From the NCBI GenBank assembly GCA_964629965.1, contig CAZVRZ010000025.1, positions 1 through 44,255 of the forward strand: 44,255 nucleotides of DNA, given 5' to 3'. The position numbers were made by a program, and so were the translations under genes. Origin of the DNA: CAZVRZ01 sp964629965. GTDB taxonomy: Bacteria; Chloroflexota; Anaerolineae; Anaerolineales; UBA4823. Positions within the stretch are counted from its first letter, which is position 1. Each line of letters starts with the position of its first letter. This document shows, piece after piece, positions 16,858-25,681 of this stretch. Under the pieces are notes generated by a model that had not been told where the DNA came from, did no database searches, and was given only the letters and a program-made list of their open reading frames with translations.

Positions 16858-16866
16858 TGCTATACT
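16858..16866 (+). promoter_or_regulatory. extended -10 promoter toward recJ
   Basis: TGCTATACT is a full extended -10. No good -35 is visible at 17 bases; the inverted repeat covers that position. A start near 16873 would give a leader of about 144 bases before recJ, which looks long, so a second promoter is possible. Confidence 0.4.
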
Positions 16867-17016
16867 ACGAGCCGTGAATTATTATATCGCAATCATCATC
16901 AAAGATCATTTATTTTTAGTTTATCGGACCACTTTTCAAGACATATTTGTTGAGTTGTTTGAAAATATACACCCGAGCAAATCAACAGGGTGGATCCAAA
17001 GGAATAGAGGGATTTT

Positions 17017-18723
17017 ATGCTCACAATAAAAAGACGTTGGGAGATAGCACCTCATATTCCAGATTCGGTCGACCAAGCCTTGGCGAACTATCACCCTGTC
17101 TTGAGACAGATACTCTATAATCGGGGCTATCAAACTCCAGAAGACGCTTATCGCTTCTTGATGGCAGAACGTCCGCCGGGCGCCGATCCATTTTCGCTCA
17201 AGGGAATATCTGCCGCCATTGATCGTATTCTGTTTGCTATCCAGAAACAGGAAGCCATTGCAATTTATGGAGATTATGATGTTGACGGAGTCACTGCCAC
17301 TGCACTTTTGGTGCAGTTCCTGGAAGGCTTGGGCGCCAATGTTCGAGGCTATATTCCCAACCGCTTTGAAGAAGGCTATGGACTAAATAAAGACGCGCTA
17401 AGCGCCTTGCACGACGAAGGCATACGACTGGTAATCACAGTCGATTGTGGTATCCGCTCATTGCCCGAAGCGCAGCACGCCCATGATATTGGGCTGGATA
17501 TGATCATCACCGATCACCATCATCCGGCTAACGAAATCCCAACAGCCCTGGCTGTGGTCAACCCAAAGCAAGAGGGCGATTATTATCCGGACAAAGACCT
17601 GGCCGGTGTGGGCATCGCTTATAAACTGGTCGATGGATTGGTCAAATCTCTTGAAAGGCAGGGCGATTCACTCCCAGAGCATTTACGAGCAGAGGCTTAT
17701 GCAGATCTGGTTGCCTTGGGAACGGTATCCGATCTGGCTCCTCTGCGGGGTGAAAATCGGGCACTGGTTAAGTTTGGTATCGAACAAATCCGCCAGCAGA
17801 ACCGGCAAGGTTTGCGCTCGCTGATCGGTGTAGCCAATCTCACTAAGAATATCACGGCAATGGATATCAGCTACGTTTTGGGGCCACGCCTGAACGCATC
17901 TGGGCGATTAGATTCAGCTTTGGCCTCCTTACGCCTGTTGCTCACCCATGATGTTCTGGAAGCCGGGAAGCTGGCCCAGCAGTTGGATAACCAAAACCGG
18001 GAAAGGCAAGATATTACGCGCCAGATCCTGCTGCGAGCCGAAGAAATGGCCCTGACAGACGAAAACAAATATTTGCTCTTCGCAGCCAGTCATGATTTCA
18101 ATCCAGGTGTCGTGGGATTGGTCGCCTCCAGGTTGACCGAGCAGTATTACCGGCCATCTATTGTTGCACAACAGGGTGAAGAATTCACTCGCGGCTCGTG
18201 CCGAAGCATTCCCGAATTCCATATCACCGATGCCTTGGATCAATGTGCAGAACTGATGGAACATCACGGTGGCCACGCAGCGGCGGCTGGTTTCACCATT
18301 CGAAACGAAAACCTGCCCGAACTTATCCGGCGTTTAAAAAAGCTCGCTCTGGAGCAATTAGCCGATCAAGACCTGCAGCCTAAGCTCCGTGCAGATATGG
18401 AACTCCCGCTATATGAACTACGTCCAGAGTTGCTGGAAGTCTTAGAATGGTTACAACCAACGGGTTCCGAGAATCCCCCTGCTGTTTTCGTATCACGGCA
18501 CCTAAAAGTAACCCGAGCGCGTAAAGTGGGTAAAGAAGAAGCGCATCTTAAGTTAACCGTTACGGATGGACAGATCACGTACGACGCGATTGCCTTCAAA
18601 CAAAGTGAGTGGTACGAAAAAATGCCCAACATGATTGATTTACTCTATAATTTTGAAGTCAACGAATTCAACGGACACAAATACCTCCAGTTGAACGTGC
18701 GAGATATTTGCGCATCCAGCTAA
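17017..18723 (+). CDS. recJ: single-stranded-DNA-specific exonuclease RecJ
   Basis: 5-prime to 3-prime exonuclease used in recombination and repair. 568 residues, standard length. DHH phosphoesterase motifs are complete: YGDYDVDG at 84-91, VDCG at 142-145, DHH at 166-168, and LNASGRL further on. The DHHA1 motif HGGHAAAAGF lies near residue 420, followed by an OB-like C-terminal domain (about 460-568). The ATG start has GAGGG seven bases upstream. It is a single-gene unit divergent from yvcK. Confidence 0.96.
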   Translation: MLTIKRRWEIAPHIPDSVDQALANYHPVLRQILYNRGYQTPEDAYRFLMAERPPGADPFSLKGISAAIDRILFAIQKQEAIAIYGDYDVDGVTATALLVQFLEGLGANVRGYIPNRFEEGYGLNKDALSALHDEGIRLVITVDCGIRSLPEAQHAHDIGLDMIITDHHHPANEIPTALAVVNPKQEGDYYPDKDLAGVGIAYKLVDGLVKSLERQGDSLPEHLRAEAYADLVALGTVSDLAPLRGENRALVKFGIEQIRQQNRQGLRSLIGVANLTKNITAMDISYVLGPRLNASGRLDSALASLRLLLTHDVLEAGKLAQQLDNQNRERQDITRQILLRAEEMALTDENKYLLFAASHDFNPGVVGLVASRLTEQYYRPSIVAQQGEEFTRGSCRSIPEFHITDALDQCAELMEHHGGHAAAAGFTIRNENLPELIRRLKKLALEQLADQDLQPKLRADMELPLYELRPELLEVLEWLQPTGSENPPAVFVSRHLKVTRARKVGKEEAHLKLTVTDGQITYDAIAFKQSEWYEKMPNMIDLLYNFEVNEFNGHKYLQLNVRDICASS

Positions 18724-18835
18724 CCTGCCTCAGCAAGCCATTTATAGATCTCCTAACCTCGCGTTATCAACTCTCAGTAGTAGTCTGGAAAGCTAAGCAA
18801 AACCATCCAGAAACTGCTTCGACAGTGTACTGCTG

Positions 18836-18863
18836 CCTGGCTTGTTACTCTCCAACAAGCAGG
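18836..18863 (+). terminator. stem-loop downstream of recJ
   Basis: GCTTGTT (18840-18846) and AACAAGC (18854-18860) pair perfectly, extended by CCT/AGG across one bulged G. The following bases are TGCATTT, a weak T-run. It lies 113 bases past recJ and before the next promoter, so it may end the recJ transcript. Confidence 0.35.
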
Positions 18864-18893
18864 TGCATTTCGTTATTCACTCCAGAAATGCCA

Positions 18894-18902
18894 TGCTATA
18901 AT
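18894..18902 (+). promoter_or_regulatory. extended -10 promoter for the AAA ATPase gene
   Basis: TGCTATAAT is a perfect extended -10. The -35 zone (18873-18878, TTATTC) is weak. The ribosome site CGGAGG and start codon follow at 18942-18957, giving a leader near 45 bases. Confidence 0.55.
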
Positions 18903-18954
18903 CATTTTAGAATAAAATCACATAGCTCTACGAACATTATCGGAGGATAAAACG

Positions 18955-20298
18955 ATGCAGGCACCTGCAAAAAAAGCCGACCCCAAATCTGCCAATCCAC
19001 CGCAATCTGGTTCTTTCTCACCCCCCAATATTCAACGCATAGAAGATACGGGGTTATCACAATTATGGCTGCAAGACCTGGCCTTAAAGATCCTATATTT
19101 TCAGGGTTATTTAGGTGGTTTCAAAATTTCCGAAGCAATGGCACTGCCTTTTTCGGGATTGGTAGATCAAATCCTGGATGCATTGAAACGGGAAAAATTT
19201 GTTGAGGTCAAATCTTCACAAATCGGTTTGGGTGAAGGCGCTTACCAATATGCGATCACTGGGGCAGGCATTGCCAGGGCGCGCGAAGCCCTGGAACGCA
19301 GCCAGTATGCCGGTCCTGCGCCAGTGCCGATCGATGTCTACAATGAGTCTGTCAAAAAACAAGCACAAGCGCGCATGACGGTCACCAGCCGTACTATCCG
19401 GCAAATCCTATCACACTTGGTCCTTTCGGAAAAAACCTTTCAGAGAATAGGCCCTGCTGTCAATTCGGGTACATCGATCTTCCTGTATGGGCCGCCAGGT
19501 AATGGCAAGACCAGCGTTGCTCGGGCCATCGGTAATATGATCTTGCGGGAAAGCCTATATATTCCTTATGCCGTCTATGTGGATGGTCAAGTGGTTAAGA
19601 TGTATGACTCCGTCAACCACCAGCTATCGCCTGAAGAAGCCAGTTCAGCCAGTGGCACAGGACCTCTGCGCTCAAACCCCAGGCGCGACCCACGCTGGGT
19701 CAAGATCCGACGGCCTTTCATCGTGGTCGGGGGTGAGCTGACCCTGGCTGGGTTGGACCTGGTATTTGACGATGTCAACAAGTTTTATGAGGCGCCTTTC
19801 CAGGTAAAAGCAAACGGCGGTATCCTGCTGATCGATGACTTTGGTCGCCAGTTGGTACGGCCGCGCGACCTGCTAAACCGGTGGATCGTTCCTCTAGAAA
19901 ACCGGGTTGATTTTTTGACTCTTCACACAGGTAGAAAGATCGAGGTACCCTTCGATGTACTAGTTGTTTTCTCAACCAACCTACCTCCGCGTGATCTGGT
20001 TGATGAAGCTTTTCTACGCCGCCTGCGCCATAAGATCGAAATCGGTGATCCAACATATGAGGAATATAGAGAAATCTTTCGCCGGGTGGCAAACGCTAAA
20101 GGAGTACAGTTCACCGATCAAGGCCTAGCCTATCTTTTACAGGAATGGTATATCAAGCGTGACCGAAAGCTGCGTGCATCACACCCGCGCGACCTGTGTG
20201 ATCAAATCCTGGATATCAGCCGCTTTATTAGCACTGAACCCGTTTTAACTCGCGAACTCATTGATCGCGCCGCAGAAGCCTTTTTCGTAGAGCTTTAA
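18955..20298 (+). CDS. stand-alone AAA-family ATPase with N-terminal helical/winged-helix-like region
   Basis: 447 residues. Residues 35-115 look like a small helical domain with a winged-helix pattern. The ATPase core starts near 145: Walker A GPPGNGKT at 179-186 and Walker B LLIDDF at 292-297, then a sensor-1-like FSTN and an arginine-rich RRLRHKIEI segment. A loop of about 60 residues between the Walker motifs (about 225-285) is longer than in classical AAA proteins. Related proteins occur widely in Chloroflexota and Cyanobacteria and are annotated only as ATPases; the partner is unknown. It has its own promoter, and the glycerophosphodiesterase gene follows after 14 bases, possibly on the same transcript. 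Confidence 0.8.
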   Translation: MQAPAKKADPKSANPPQSGSFSPPNIQRIEDTGLSQLWLQDLALKILYFQGYLGGFKISEAMALPFSGLVDQILDALKREKFVEVKSSQIGLGEGAYQYAITGAGIARAREALERSQYAGPAPVPIDVYNESVKKQAQARMTVTSRTIRQILSHLVLSEKTFQRIGPAVNSGTSIFLYGPPGNGKTSVARAIGNMILRESLYIPYAVYVDGQVVKMYDSVNHQLSPEEASSASGTGPLRSNPRRDPRWVKIRRPFIVVGGELTLAGLDLVFDDVNKFYEAPFQVKANGGILLIDDFGRQLVRPRDLLNRWIVPLENRVDFLTLHTGRKIEVPFDVLVVFSTNLPPRDLVDEAFLRRLRHKIEIGDPTYEEYREIFRRVANAKGVQFTDQGLAYLLQEWYIKRDRKLRASHPRDLCDQILDISRFISTEPVLTRELIDRAAEAFFVEL

Positions 20299-20312
20299 AT
20301 TTATAGACGAAT

Positions 20313-21101
20313 ATGCACATCCAAATTCCTCGACCTACAATTTTTGCACATCGCGGCGCCAGCGCATACGCCCCTGAAAACACTTTGGCCGCGTTCCAAT
20401 TGGCAGTACGCCAAGGCGCAGATGCCATCGAGCTCGATGCCAAGCTCAGCGCAGATGGGCAGGTAATGGTCATTCACGACCAAACTGTAGACCGCACAAC
20501 GAACGGGACCGGTAAAGTTCGCCACTTATCCCTGGCAGCCCTAAAAAAATTAGACGCCGGCTTAAATTTCGATCTTGAGTTTAGAGACGAAAAAATTCCC
20601 ACCTTGGCAGAAGTATTTGAGACAGTTGGGCAGCAGATATGTATCAATGTTGAACTGACTAACTATGCATCTCCCCTGGACGATCTTCCCGTAAAAGCCG
20701 CTCGCCTGGTTCAACAGTTCAACCTTGAGGAGCGAGTCATATTTTCTTCTTTTAATCCCGTTGCATTGTTGAAAGCCAGGCAGGTGCTGCCGGCTGTCCC
20801 AGCGGGCTTATTGGCAACACTGGGCTCTTCCGGTGCTTTGGCACGTTCCTGGCTGGTGCATTGGCTGCGTTTTGACGCACTGCACCCTGAACAAAATGAT
20901 ACAACCCAAGCCCTGGTAGAACAGATGCATAAAAGCAAGCGGCGCGTGCACACCTGGACCGTTAATGATGCAGGAGCTATGCAAAAGCTCTTTGAATGGG
21001 GAGTGGATGGAATCATTACCGATGATCCCATCAAAGCTCGAGAAGTTCTGGCCGTTCTGCAATCCAAAAATCTAGCGGTACAATCACAGGATACTGTATG
21101 A
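20313..21101 (+). CDS. ugpQ: glycerophosphodiester phosphodiesterase
   Basis: Splits glycerophosphodiesters to glycerol 3-phosphate and an alcohol. 262 residues, cytoplasmic (no signal peptide), typical of the UgpQ type. HRGASAYAPENT from H13 holds the conserved H, R and E23; E40 and D42 bind metal, and H55 is the second catalytic histidine. The C-terminal VHTWTVND and GVDGIITDDP blocks are standard. It overlaps the next gene by four bases (ATGA). Confidence 0.94.
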   Translation: MHIQIPRPTIFAHRGASAYAPENTLAAFQLAVRQGADAIELDAKLSADGQVMVIHDQTVDRTTNGTGKVRHLSLAALKKLDAGLNFDLEFRDEKIPTLAEVFETVGQQICINVELTNYASPLDDLPVKAARLVQQFNLEERVIFSSFNPVALLKARQVLPAVPAGLLATLGSSGALARSWLVHWLRFDALHPEQNDTTQALVEQMHKSKRRVHTWTVNDAGAMQKLFEWGVDGIITDDPIKAREVLAVLQSKNLAVQSQDTV

Positions 21102-22036
21102 TCCCTTCTGCATGGATCGATCAAGCAGAAGACCGGATTGCTCCTCACGTTCGGAAAACACCCCTCAGCTACGATGCCAGCCTGGATATTTACTTAAAAT
21201 GGGAAAACCGGCAAATAACAGGATCGTTCAAGCTGCGCGGCGCACTCAACAAGATTCTCAGCTTGCAAAGTTGGGAACAAGAGAGAGGGCTTGTTACCGC
21301 CTCGGCCGGCAACCATGGACAGGGTGTGGCTTTGGCTGGGGACATTATTTCAGCGCCAGTGATCATTTTCGCGTCCGAGCATGCCGTTCCCGCCAAGATC
21401 CATGCCATGCAAGCCCTGGGAGCGCAGGTTCATCTCGTCAAGGGTGGTTATGGAGAGGCTGAACAAGCTGGATTGGCCTTCGCTCGGGAAAATCAATCCA
21501 CCTGGGTTTCGCCCTATAATGACGGCCTGGTCATTGCTGGTCAAGGAACGCTGGCGCGCGAAACATTACGCCAACTCCCTGTTCCGGTTCAAGCCTGGGT
21601 AGTCCCAATCGGAGGAGGCGGCTTGATCAGCGGGATCGGCGCTGTTTTAGATCATCTTTCTCCTGGCAAACAATTGATCGGCGTTCAGTCTGTTGCATCG
21701 CCCTTCTTCCACTCCATTTTCCATCAGAATAGCCAGGATAACGTGATGGAATTGCCCAGCCTGGCAGATGGATTGGCTGGTCCAGTAGAAGAAGGGGCCG
21801 TGACCATACCGCTTGTCAAGCGATACGTGGCAGATATTGTATTGGTTAACGAGGCTGAGATCAAGCAAGCCATCCGGTATTCATGGCAGCATTATCAGGA
21901 GCAAATTGAGGGATCTGCAGCCGTTTCACTGGCAGCCGTTTTAACTGGTAAAATAACTAGCCGACCGGCTGTAGTCATTCTATCGGGCGGGAATATTCAG
22001 CCTGAAATCCACCAGAAAATTCTTCTCGAACGATAA
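21098..22036 (+). CDS. threonine dehydratase / serine racemase-like PLP enzyme
   Basis: Fold-type II PLP enzyme, 312 residues with no ACT domain, so closer to catabolic threonine dehydratase, serine racemase or hydroxyaspartate dehydratase than to biosynthetic IlvA. GSFKLRGALNK supplies the PLP lysine K45; SAGNHG at 69-74 and the phosphate loop GGGG at 171-174 are in place. Which amino acid it uses cannot be fixed from sequence. It is coupled to ugpQ by a four-base overlap and to the next gene by a three-base gap. Confidence 0.87.
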   Translation: MIPSAWIDQAEDRIAPHVRKTPLSYDASLDIYLKWENRQITGSFKLRGALNKILSLQSWEQERGLVTASAGNHGQGVALAGDIISAPVIIFASEHAVPAKIHAMQALGAQVHLVKGGYGEAEQAGLAFARENQSTWVSPYNDGLVIAGQGTLARETLRQLPVPVQAWVVPIGGGGLISGIGAVLDHLSPGKQLIGVQSVASPFFHSIFHQNSQDNVMELPSLADGLAGPVEEGAVTIPLVKRYVADIVLVNEAEIKQAIRYSWQHYQEQIEGSAAVSLAAVLTGKITSRPAVVILSGGNIQPEIHQKILLER

Positions 22037-22039
22037 TCT

Positions 22040-22873
22040 ATGGTAGAGAGTCCGCCCACACCAGATGAGATAATGGTAATATGTATTGCCCATCAGATCA
22101 AAGATGGAGATGTAGTTGCCCAAGGACTGGCAACACCCCTGGCCTCGGCGGGATATTTGCTCGCTCTCCGAACCAATGCTCCTCACCTGTACTTCGCATC
22201 TGCTATTGGACAAGGCATGTGCCGCCGCGCGGCGCCGCTCAGTATCACGCGCATCGAGAGTTTGTGGATCGATCTGGCTCTAACTCATGTTGGCTTTGTG
22301 AGAGCCGCCGTAGACGTGCTGCCTCGTCTCCGTCCCAAAGAATTCTTCCGTCCTGCCCAAGTAGACCCCGCAGGTAATTTTAACAACATCGCCTTTGGCA
22401 AAAACTACCTTACCACAGGACGAGCGCAACCACGCTTGCGCCTGCCAGGCAGCGGCGGTATTCCCGATGTGACCACATATATCAGCGATATATGCATGTA
22501 CGTGCCAAGACATTCCCGCTTGACTTTTGTTCCTCAGCTCGATGTACACTCCGGAATGGGCTATCACCCTGCACGCCAGCGCGGGCAAGGCCCCATATAC
22601 CTGGTCTCAGATTTAGGGCAATTCGATTTTCTAAATAAAAATTTGCGCTTGACCAGCTACCATCCTGGTGTTAAGATCGCTCAAATCAAGGCTCGTACGG
22701 GTTTCGAGCTAGAGGTTTCGCCAGATGTCCATGAGACCACTGCCCCGACCATGGAAGAGTTACGTATCTTGCGCGAAGAGATTGATCCCTTGGGAATCCG
22801 CAAGTTGGAATTGCTCGGTGGTTTAGAACGAAAAGAACTTTTACGAGAGATATTGAAACAAGAACTTTCATGA
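22040..22873 (+). CDS. orphan class I CoA-transferase beta-like protein (GctB/IpdB type)
   Basis: 277 residues. LPGSGGIPDVTTY (135-147), the GNFNN segment (112-116) and the C-terminal LTSYHPGVKIAQIKARTGF block fit the beta subunit of glutaconate-type CoA-transferases and IpdB. The stretch that normally carries the catalytic glutamate (an E-[SA]-G motif after the first strands) reads YFASAIGQG (51-59), with no glutamate. IpdB-type hydrolases also lack that residue in the beta chain. No alpha subunit is in the window. The true substrate is unknown, and a CoA-transferase reaction is doubtful. Its stop overlaps the next start by four bases. Confidence 0.72.
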   Translation: MVESPPTPDEIMVICIAHQIKDGDVVAQGLATPLASAGYLLALRTNAPHLYFASAIGQGMCRRAAPLSITRIESLWIDLALTHVGFVRAAVDVLPRLRPKEFFRPAQVDPAGNFNNIAFGKNYLTTGRAQPRLRLPGSGGIPDVTTYISDICMYVPRHSRLTFVPQLDVHSGMGYHPARQRGQGPIYLVSDLGQFDFLNKNLRLTSYHPGVKIAQIKARTGFELEVSPDVHETTAPTMEELRILREEIDPLGIRKLELLGGLERKELLREILKQELS

Positions 22874-25677
22874 TCAAATTTTTCTGGAAGCGCTTTCTCT
22901 TTTTAGCCATACTTCTGGTAAGCTTTTATTCATTCCAGGGTAGTAAAGCCGCGCCGTTGTCACAACAGTCCGATCCTGCAGAAAGCGCCAAACTGCTCTT
23001 AAATACTCTTACTCCCGAGGAACGCGTTGGGCAATTGTTCCTGGTAACTTTTTCGGGCCCAGAAGCAGCCCAAGGTACGCCAAATTCCGATCAAATCTAT
23101 GATCTGATCGTGAACTATCATATTGGCGGGGTGATCCTGCAAACATCCAACAACAATTTCGTTGGCGCGGATCGCACCATTACAATTCTACAAAGTCTGA
23201 CGGATCAATTGCAGCGGGATGAATACGCCGGATCGTTAAAACTGCAGCTGCAACCTGAAATGGACCAGACTTTCCGGCCGGCCTTCGTCCCCTTGCTGAT
23301 AGGCGTTGCTCAAAATGGTGACGGATATCCCTATGATCAAATCCTGGGAGGTGTCACCCAACTGCCAAGCCAGATGGCACTGGGAGCCACCTGGCAGCCA
23401 GAATTGGCGCGCCAGTTGGGCATCGTTTTGGGACGTGAGCTTTCTATCCTGGGCATCAACTTGTTTTTGGGTCCTTCGCTAGATGTTCTGGAATCACAAT
23501 TTTCAGAAGGGAACAACGACCTGGGAGTGCGCACCTTTGGAGGCGATCCATTCTGGGTGGCTGAAATGGGCGAGGCTTACGTTTCGGGTTTGCATGAGGG
23601 TAGCAATGATAAATTGGTTGTGGTAGGGAAACATTTTCCGGGTTACGGAGGGTCCGACCGCTTACCCGAAGAAGAGGTGGCTACTGTTCGGAAAACCTTG
23701 GAACAGTTAAAACAGTTCGAGCTTTATCCCTTCTTTGCCCTCACCGGCAATGCGCTTTCGCCCGAGGCAACCTTAGATGCCCTGCTGGTTTCCCATATCC
23801 GGTATCAGGGATTTCAAGAAAACTTTCGTGCAACCACCCGGCCTGTAAGTTTTGATCCACAAGCCTTTGCCAATCTGATGAGTCTGCCGGCGCTGAAATC
23901 CTGGCGCGAGCAGGGCGGAATTATGATCAGCGACAGCCTGGGCAGCCGCGCTGTCCGCCGTTTTTATGATCCAACCGGTCAAACCTTTAACGGGCGCAGC
24001 GTTGCCTTGGATGCTTTCCTGGCAGGAAACGATATGCTCTACCTGGGTAACTTTGTTTCCAGCGGAGATACAAGCTCATACACCACAACCCTGCGCACCC
24101 TGGGATCATTTACGCTCAAGTATCGCGAAGATCCTGCCTTCGCCCAAAGGGTTGATGAAGCTGCATTACGCATTCTCACCCTGAAATACCGCTTATATGA
24201 CGGCAGTTTCAACCTGAGCAAGACGCTTCCTTTAGGTAACCAGGTAAACGAGTTGGGCACTTCCAGCCAGTTGACCTTCGAAGCCGCTCGTCAAGCCGCT
24301 ACCCTTATCAGCCCATCCATCTCCGAGTTGGATGAAACTATTCCTGGATTGAACGACCGGATTGTGATCGTCAGCGATTCCAGGGTGTATCAACAGTGCA
24401 GTCAATGCGAAGAACATTACACCGTACAAATAGACGCCTTGGAACAAGCAATATTAAGGTTGTACAGCCCCCAGGCTGGCGGTCAAATTTTACCCAGGAA
24501 CCTGGCTTCACACACCTTTTCAGAAGTGCTGGACATGCTCGACAATAACAACTTAACGGCTAAATCAGATGCTGAGACAAACCTAATTCAGGCTGATTGG
24601 ATCGTTTTTCTAATGCTTGATATCAATCCGAATATCCCATCTTCAATGGCATTACGGCGATTTTTAGATGAACGCCCCGATTTGATCCAGGGAAAACGCA
24701 TCATCGTCTTTAGCCTGAATGCCCCCTATTACCTGGGTGCCACAGAGATCTCGAAACTAACCGCCTATTATGGGTTGTATGGTAAATCATCCCCATTTAT
24801 TGAGGTTGCTGCGCGTTTGCTTTTCCAGGAAATTCAACCGGGAGGCAGCCTGCCAGTATCCGTACCAGGAGTAGGATACGATCTGAATACCATCACTTTC
24901 CCCGCACCCGACCAAACAATCATCATCTCTCTGGATATACCGATAGACGAAGCTTCCGTTGATGCCACCCCGACCGCCGTGACAACAACACCGACCTCAC
25001 CTCAGTTTCACATTGGGGATCTGATACCCGTGACCACCAATGTGATTGTAGATCACAACGGTCACATGGTACCGGATAATACAATTGTCCGCTTTATTGC
25101 TGCTTATGAGGATTCTGCCGTTACAAAAACCTTTGAATCTCAGACCATTCAAGGAGTGGCAAAAACCGTTGTACGAGTTGATTTATCTGGAAACATGAAA
25201 ATTCGAGTGGAAAGCGAGCCCGCAAAGAATTCTACGATACTGGAGTTCGCCATTCCGGTCGAGAACCCCACTGCCACCGAACCCGCCACTGCTACCCCCA
25301 TGCCAACTGAAACACCAATGCCTACACTAACGGCCACCGTCACGCCAACGCTAGATATCACTCCCACAGAAACACCTCCCCCTCTGCCGCGCATCAACCT
25401 GGGACATTGGTTCACCAGCATCTTCATCGCAGGTGCAATTGCAGTCATCACCTTGTTGATTGCTGTATTGATCGGTCAGACTCGGTGGGGAGTACGCGGT
25501 GGTCTGCTCGCCTTGATAGGCGGTTTACTGGCATATAGTTACATGGTTTTAAATGCATCTTCGACAACCAAATTGCTGTCGCAGATCGGTAGTTGGGCAG
25601 TGATCGTTCCAACCGCGCTGGGTGCGCTGGTTGGCATTGTGGCCGCGTTGATCTGGCAAACACAGGCGCGTCGCTAA
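22870..25677 (+). CDS. secreted, membrane-tethered family 3 glycoside hydrolase (beta-N-acetylhexosaminidase-like)
   Basis: 935 residues. A signal peptide (1-27) is followed by a GH3 N-terminal domain (about 45-420) with KHFPGYG at 254-260 and the likely nucleophile D355 in MISDSLGSR. The KHFPG-x-G form with a nearby Asp is typical of NagZ-like enzymes. Next come a GH3 C-terminal-like region (about 480-660), an Ig-like domain (713-795), a Thr/Pro-rich linker (798-840) and three C-terminal membrane helices (about 845-868, 877-896, 907-928). It would be held at the outer face of the membrane and probably acts on GlcNAc-containing glycans or peptidoglycan. The activity is inferred. Gene context (overlap with the CoA-transferase-like gene) gives no further hint. 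Confidence 0.82.
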   Translation: MIKFFWKRFLFLAILLVSFYSFQGSKAAPLSQQSDPAESAKLLLNTLTPEERVGQLFLVTFSGPEAAQGTPNSDQIYDLIVNYHIGGVILQTSNNNFVGADRTITILQSLTDQLQRDEYAGSLKLQLQPEMDQTFRPAFVPLLIGVAQNGDGYPYDQILGGVTQLPSQMALGATWQPELARQLGIVLGRELSILGINLFLGPSLDVLESQFSEGNNDLGVRTFGGDPFWVAEMGEAYVSGLHEGSNDKLVVVGKHFPGYGGSDRLPEEEVATVRKTLEQLKQFELYPFFALTGNALSPEATLDALLVSHIRYQGFQENFRATTRPVSFDPQAFANLMSLPALKSWREQGGIMISDSLGSRAVRRFYDPTGQTFNGRSVALDAFLAGNDMLYLGNFVSSGDTSSYTTTLRTLGSFTLKYREDPAFAQRVDEAALRILTLKYRLYDGSFNLSKTLPLGNQVNELGTSSQLTFEAARQAATLISPSISELDETIPGLNDRIVIVSDSRVYQQCSQCEEHYTVQIDALEQAILRLYSPQAGGQILPRNLASHTFSEVLDMLDNNNLTAKSDAETNLIQADWIVFLMLDINPNIPSSMALRRFLDERPDLIQGKRIIVFSLNAPYYLGATEISKLTAYYGLYGKSSPFIEVAARLLFQEIQPGGSLPVSVPGVGYDLNTITFPAPDQTIIISLDIPIDEASVDATPTAVTTTPTSPQFHIGDLIPVTTNVIVDHNGHMVPDNTIVRFIAAYEDSAVTKTFESQTIQGVAKTVVRVDLSGNMKIRVESEPAKNSTILEFAIPVENPTATEPATATPMPTETPMPTLTATVTPTLDITPTETPPPLPRINLGHWFTSIFIAGAIAVITLLIAVLIGQTRWGVRGGLLALIGGLLAYSYMVLNASSTTKLLSQIGSWAVIVPTALGALVGIVAALIWQTQARR

Positions 25678-25681
25678 TTTT

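Noticed and set aside
18708..18950. 80-codon frame between recJ and the AAA gene
   Set aside because: No ribosome site, low-quality composition, and it covers a hairpin and promoter. The gap is better read as non-coding.
25261..25390. Tandem repeat or mobile sequence in the GH3 gene
   Set aside because: It is a Thr/Pro-rich protein linker in frame, as seen on many surface proteins.
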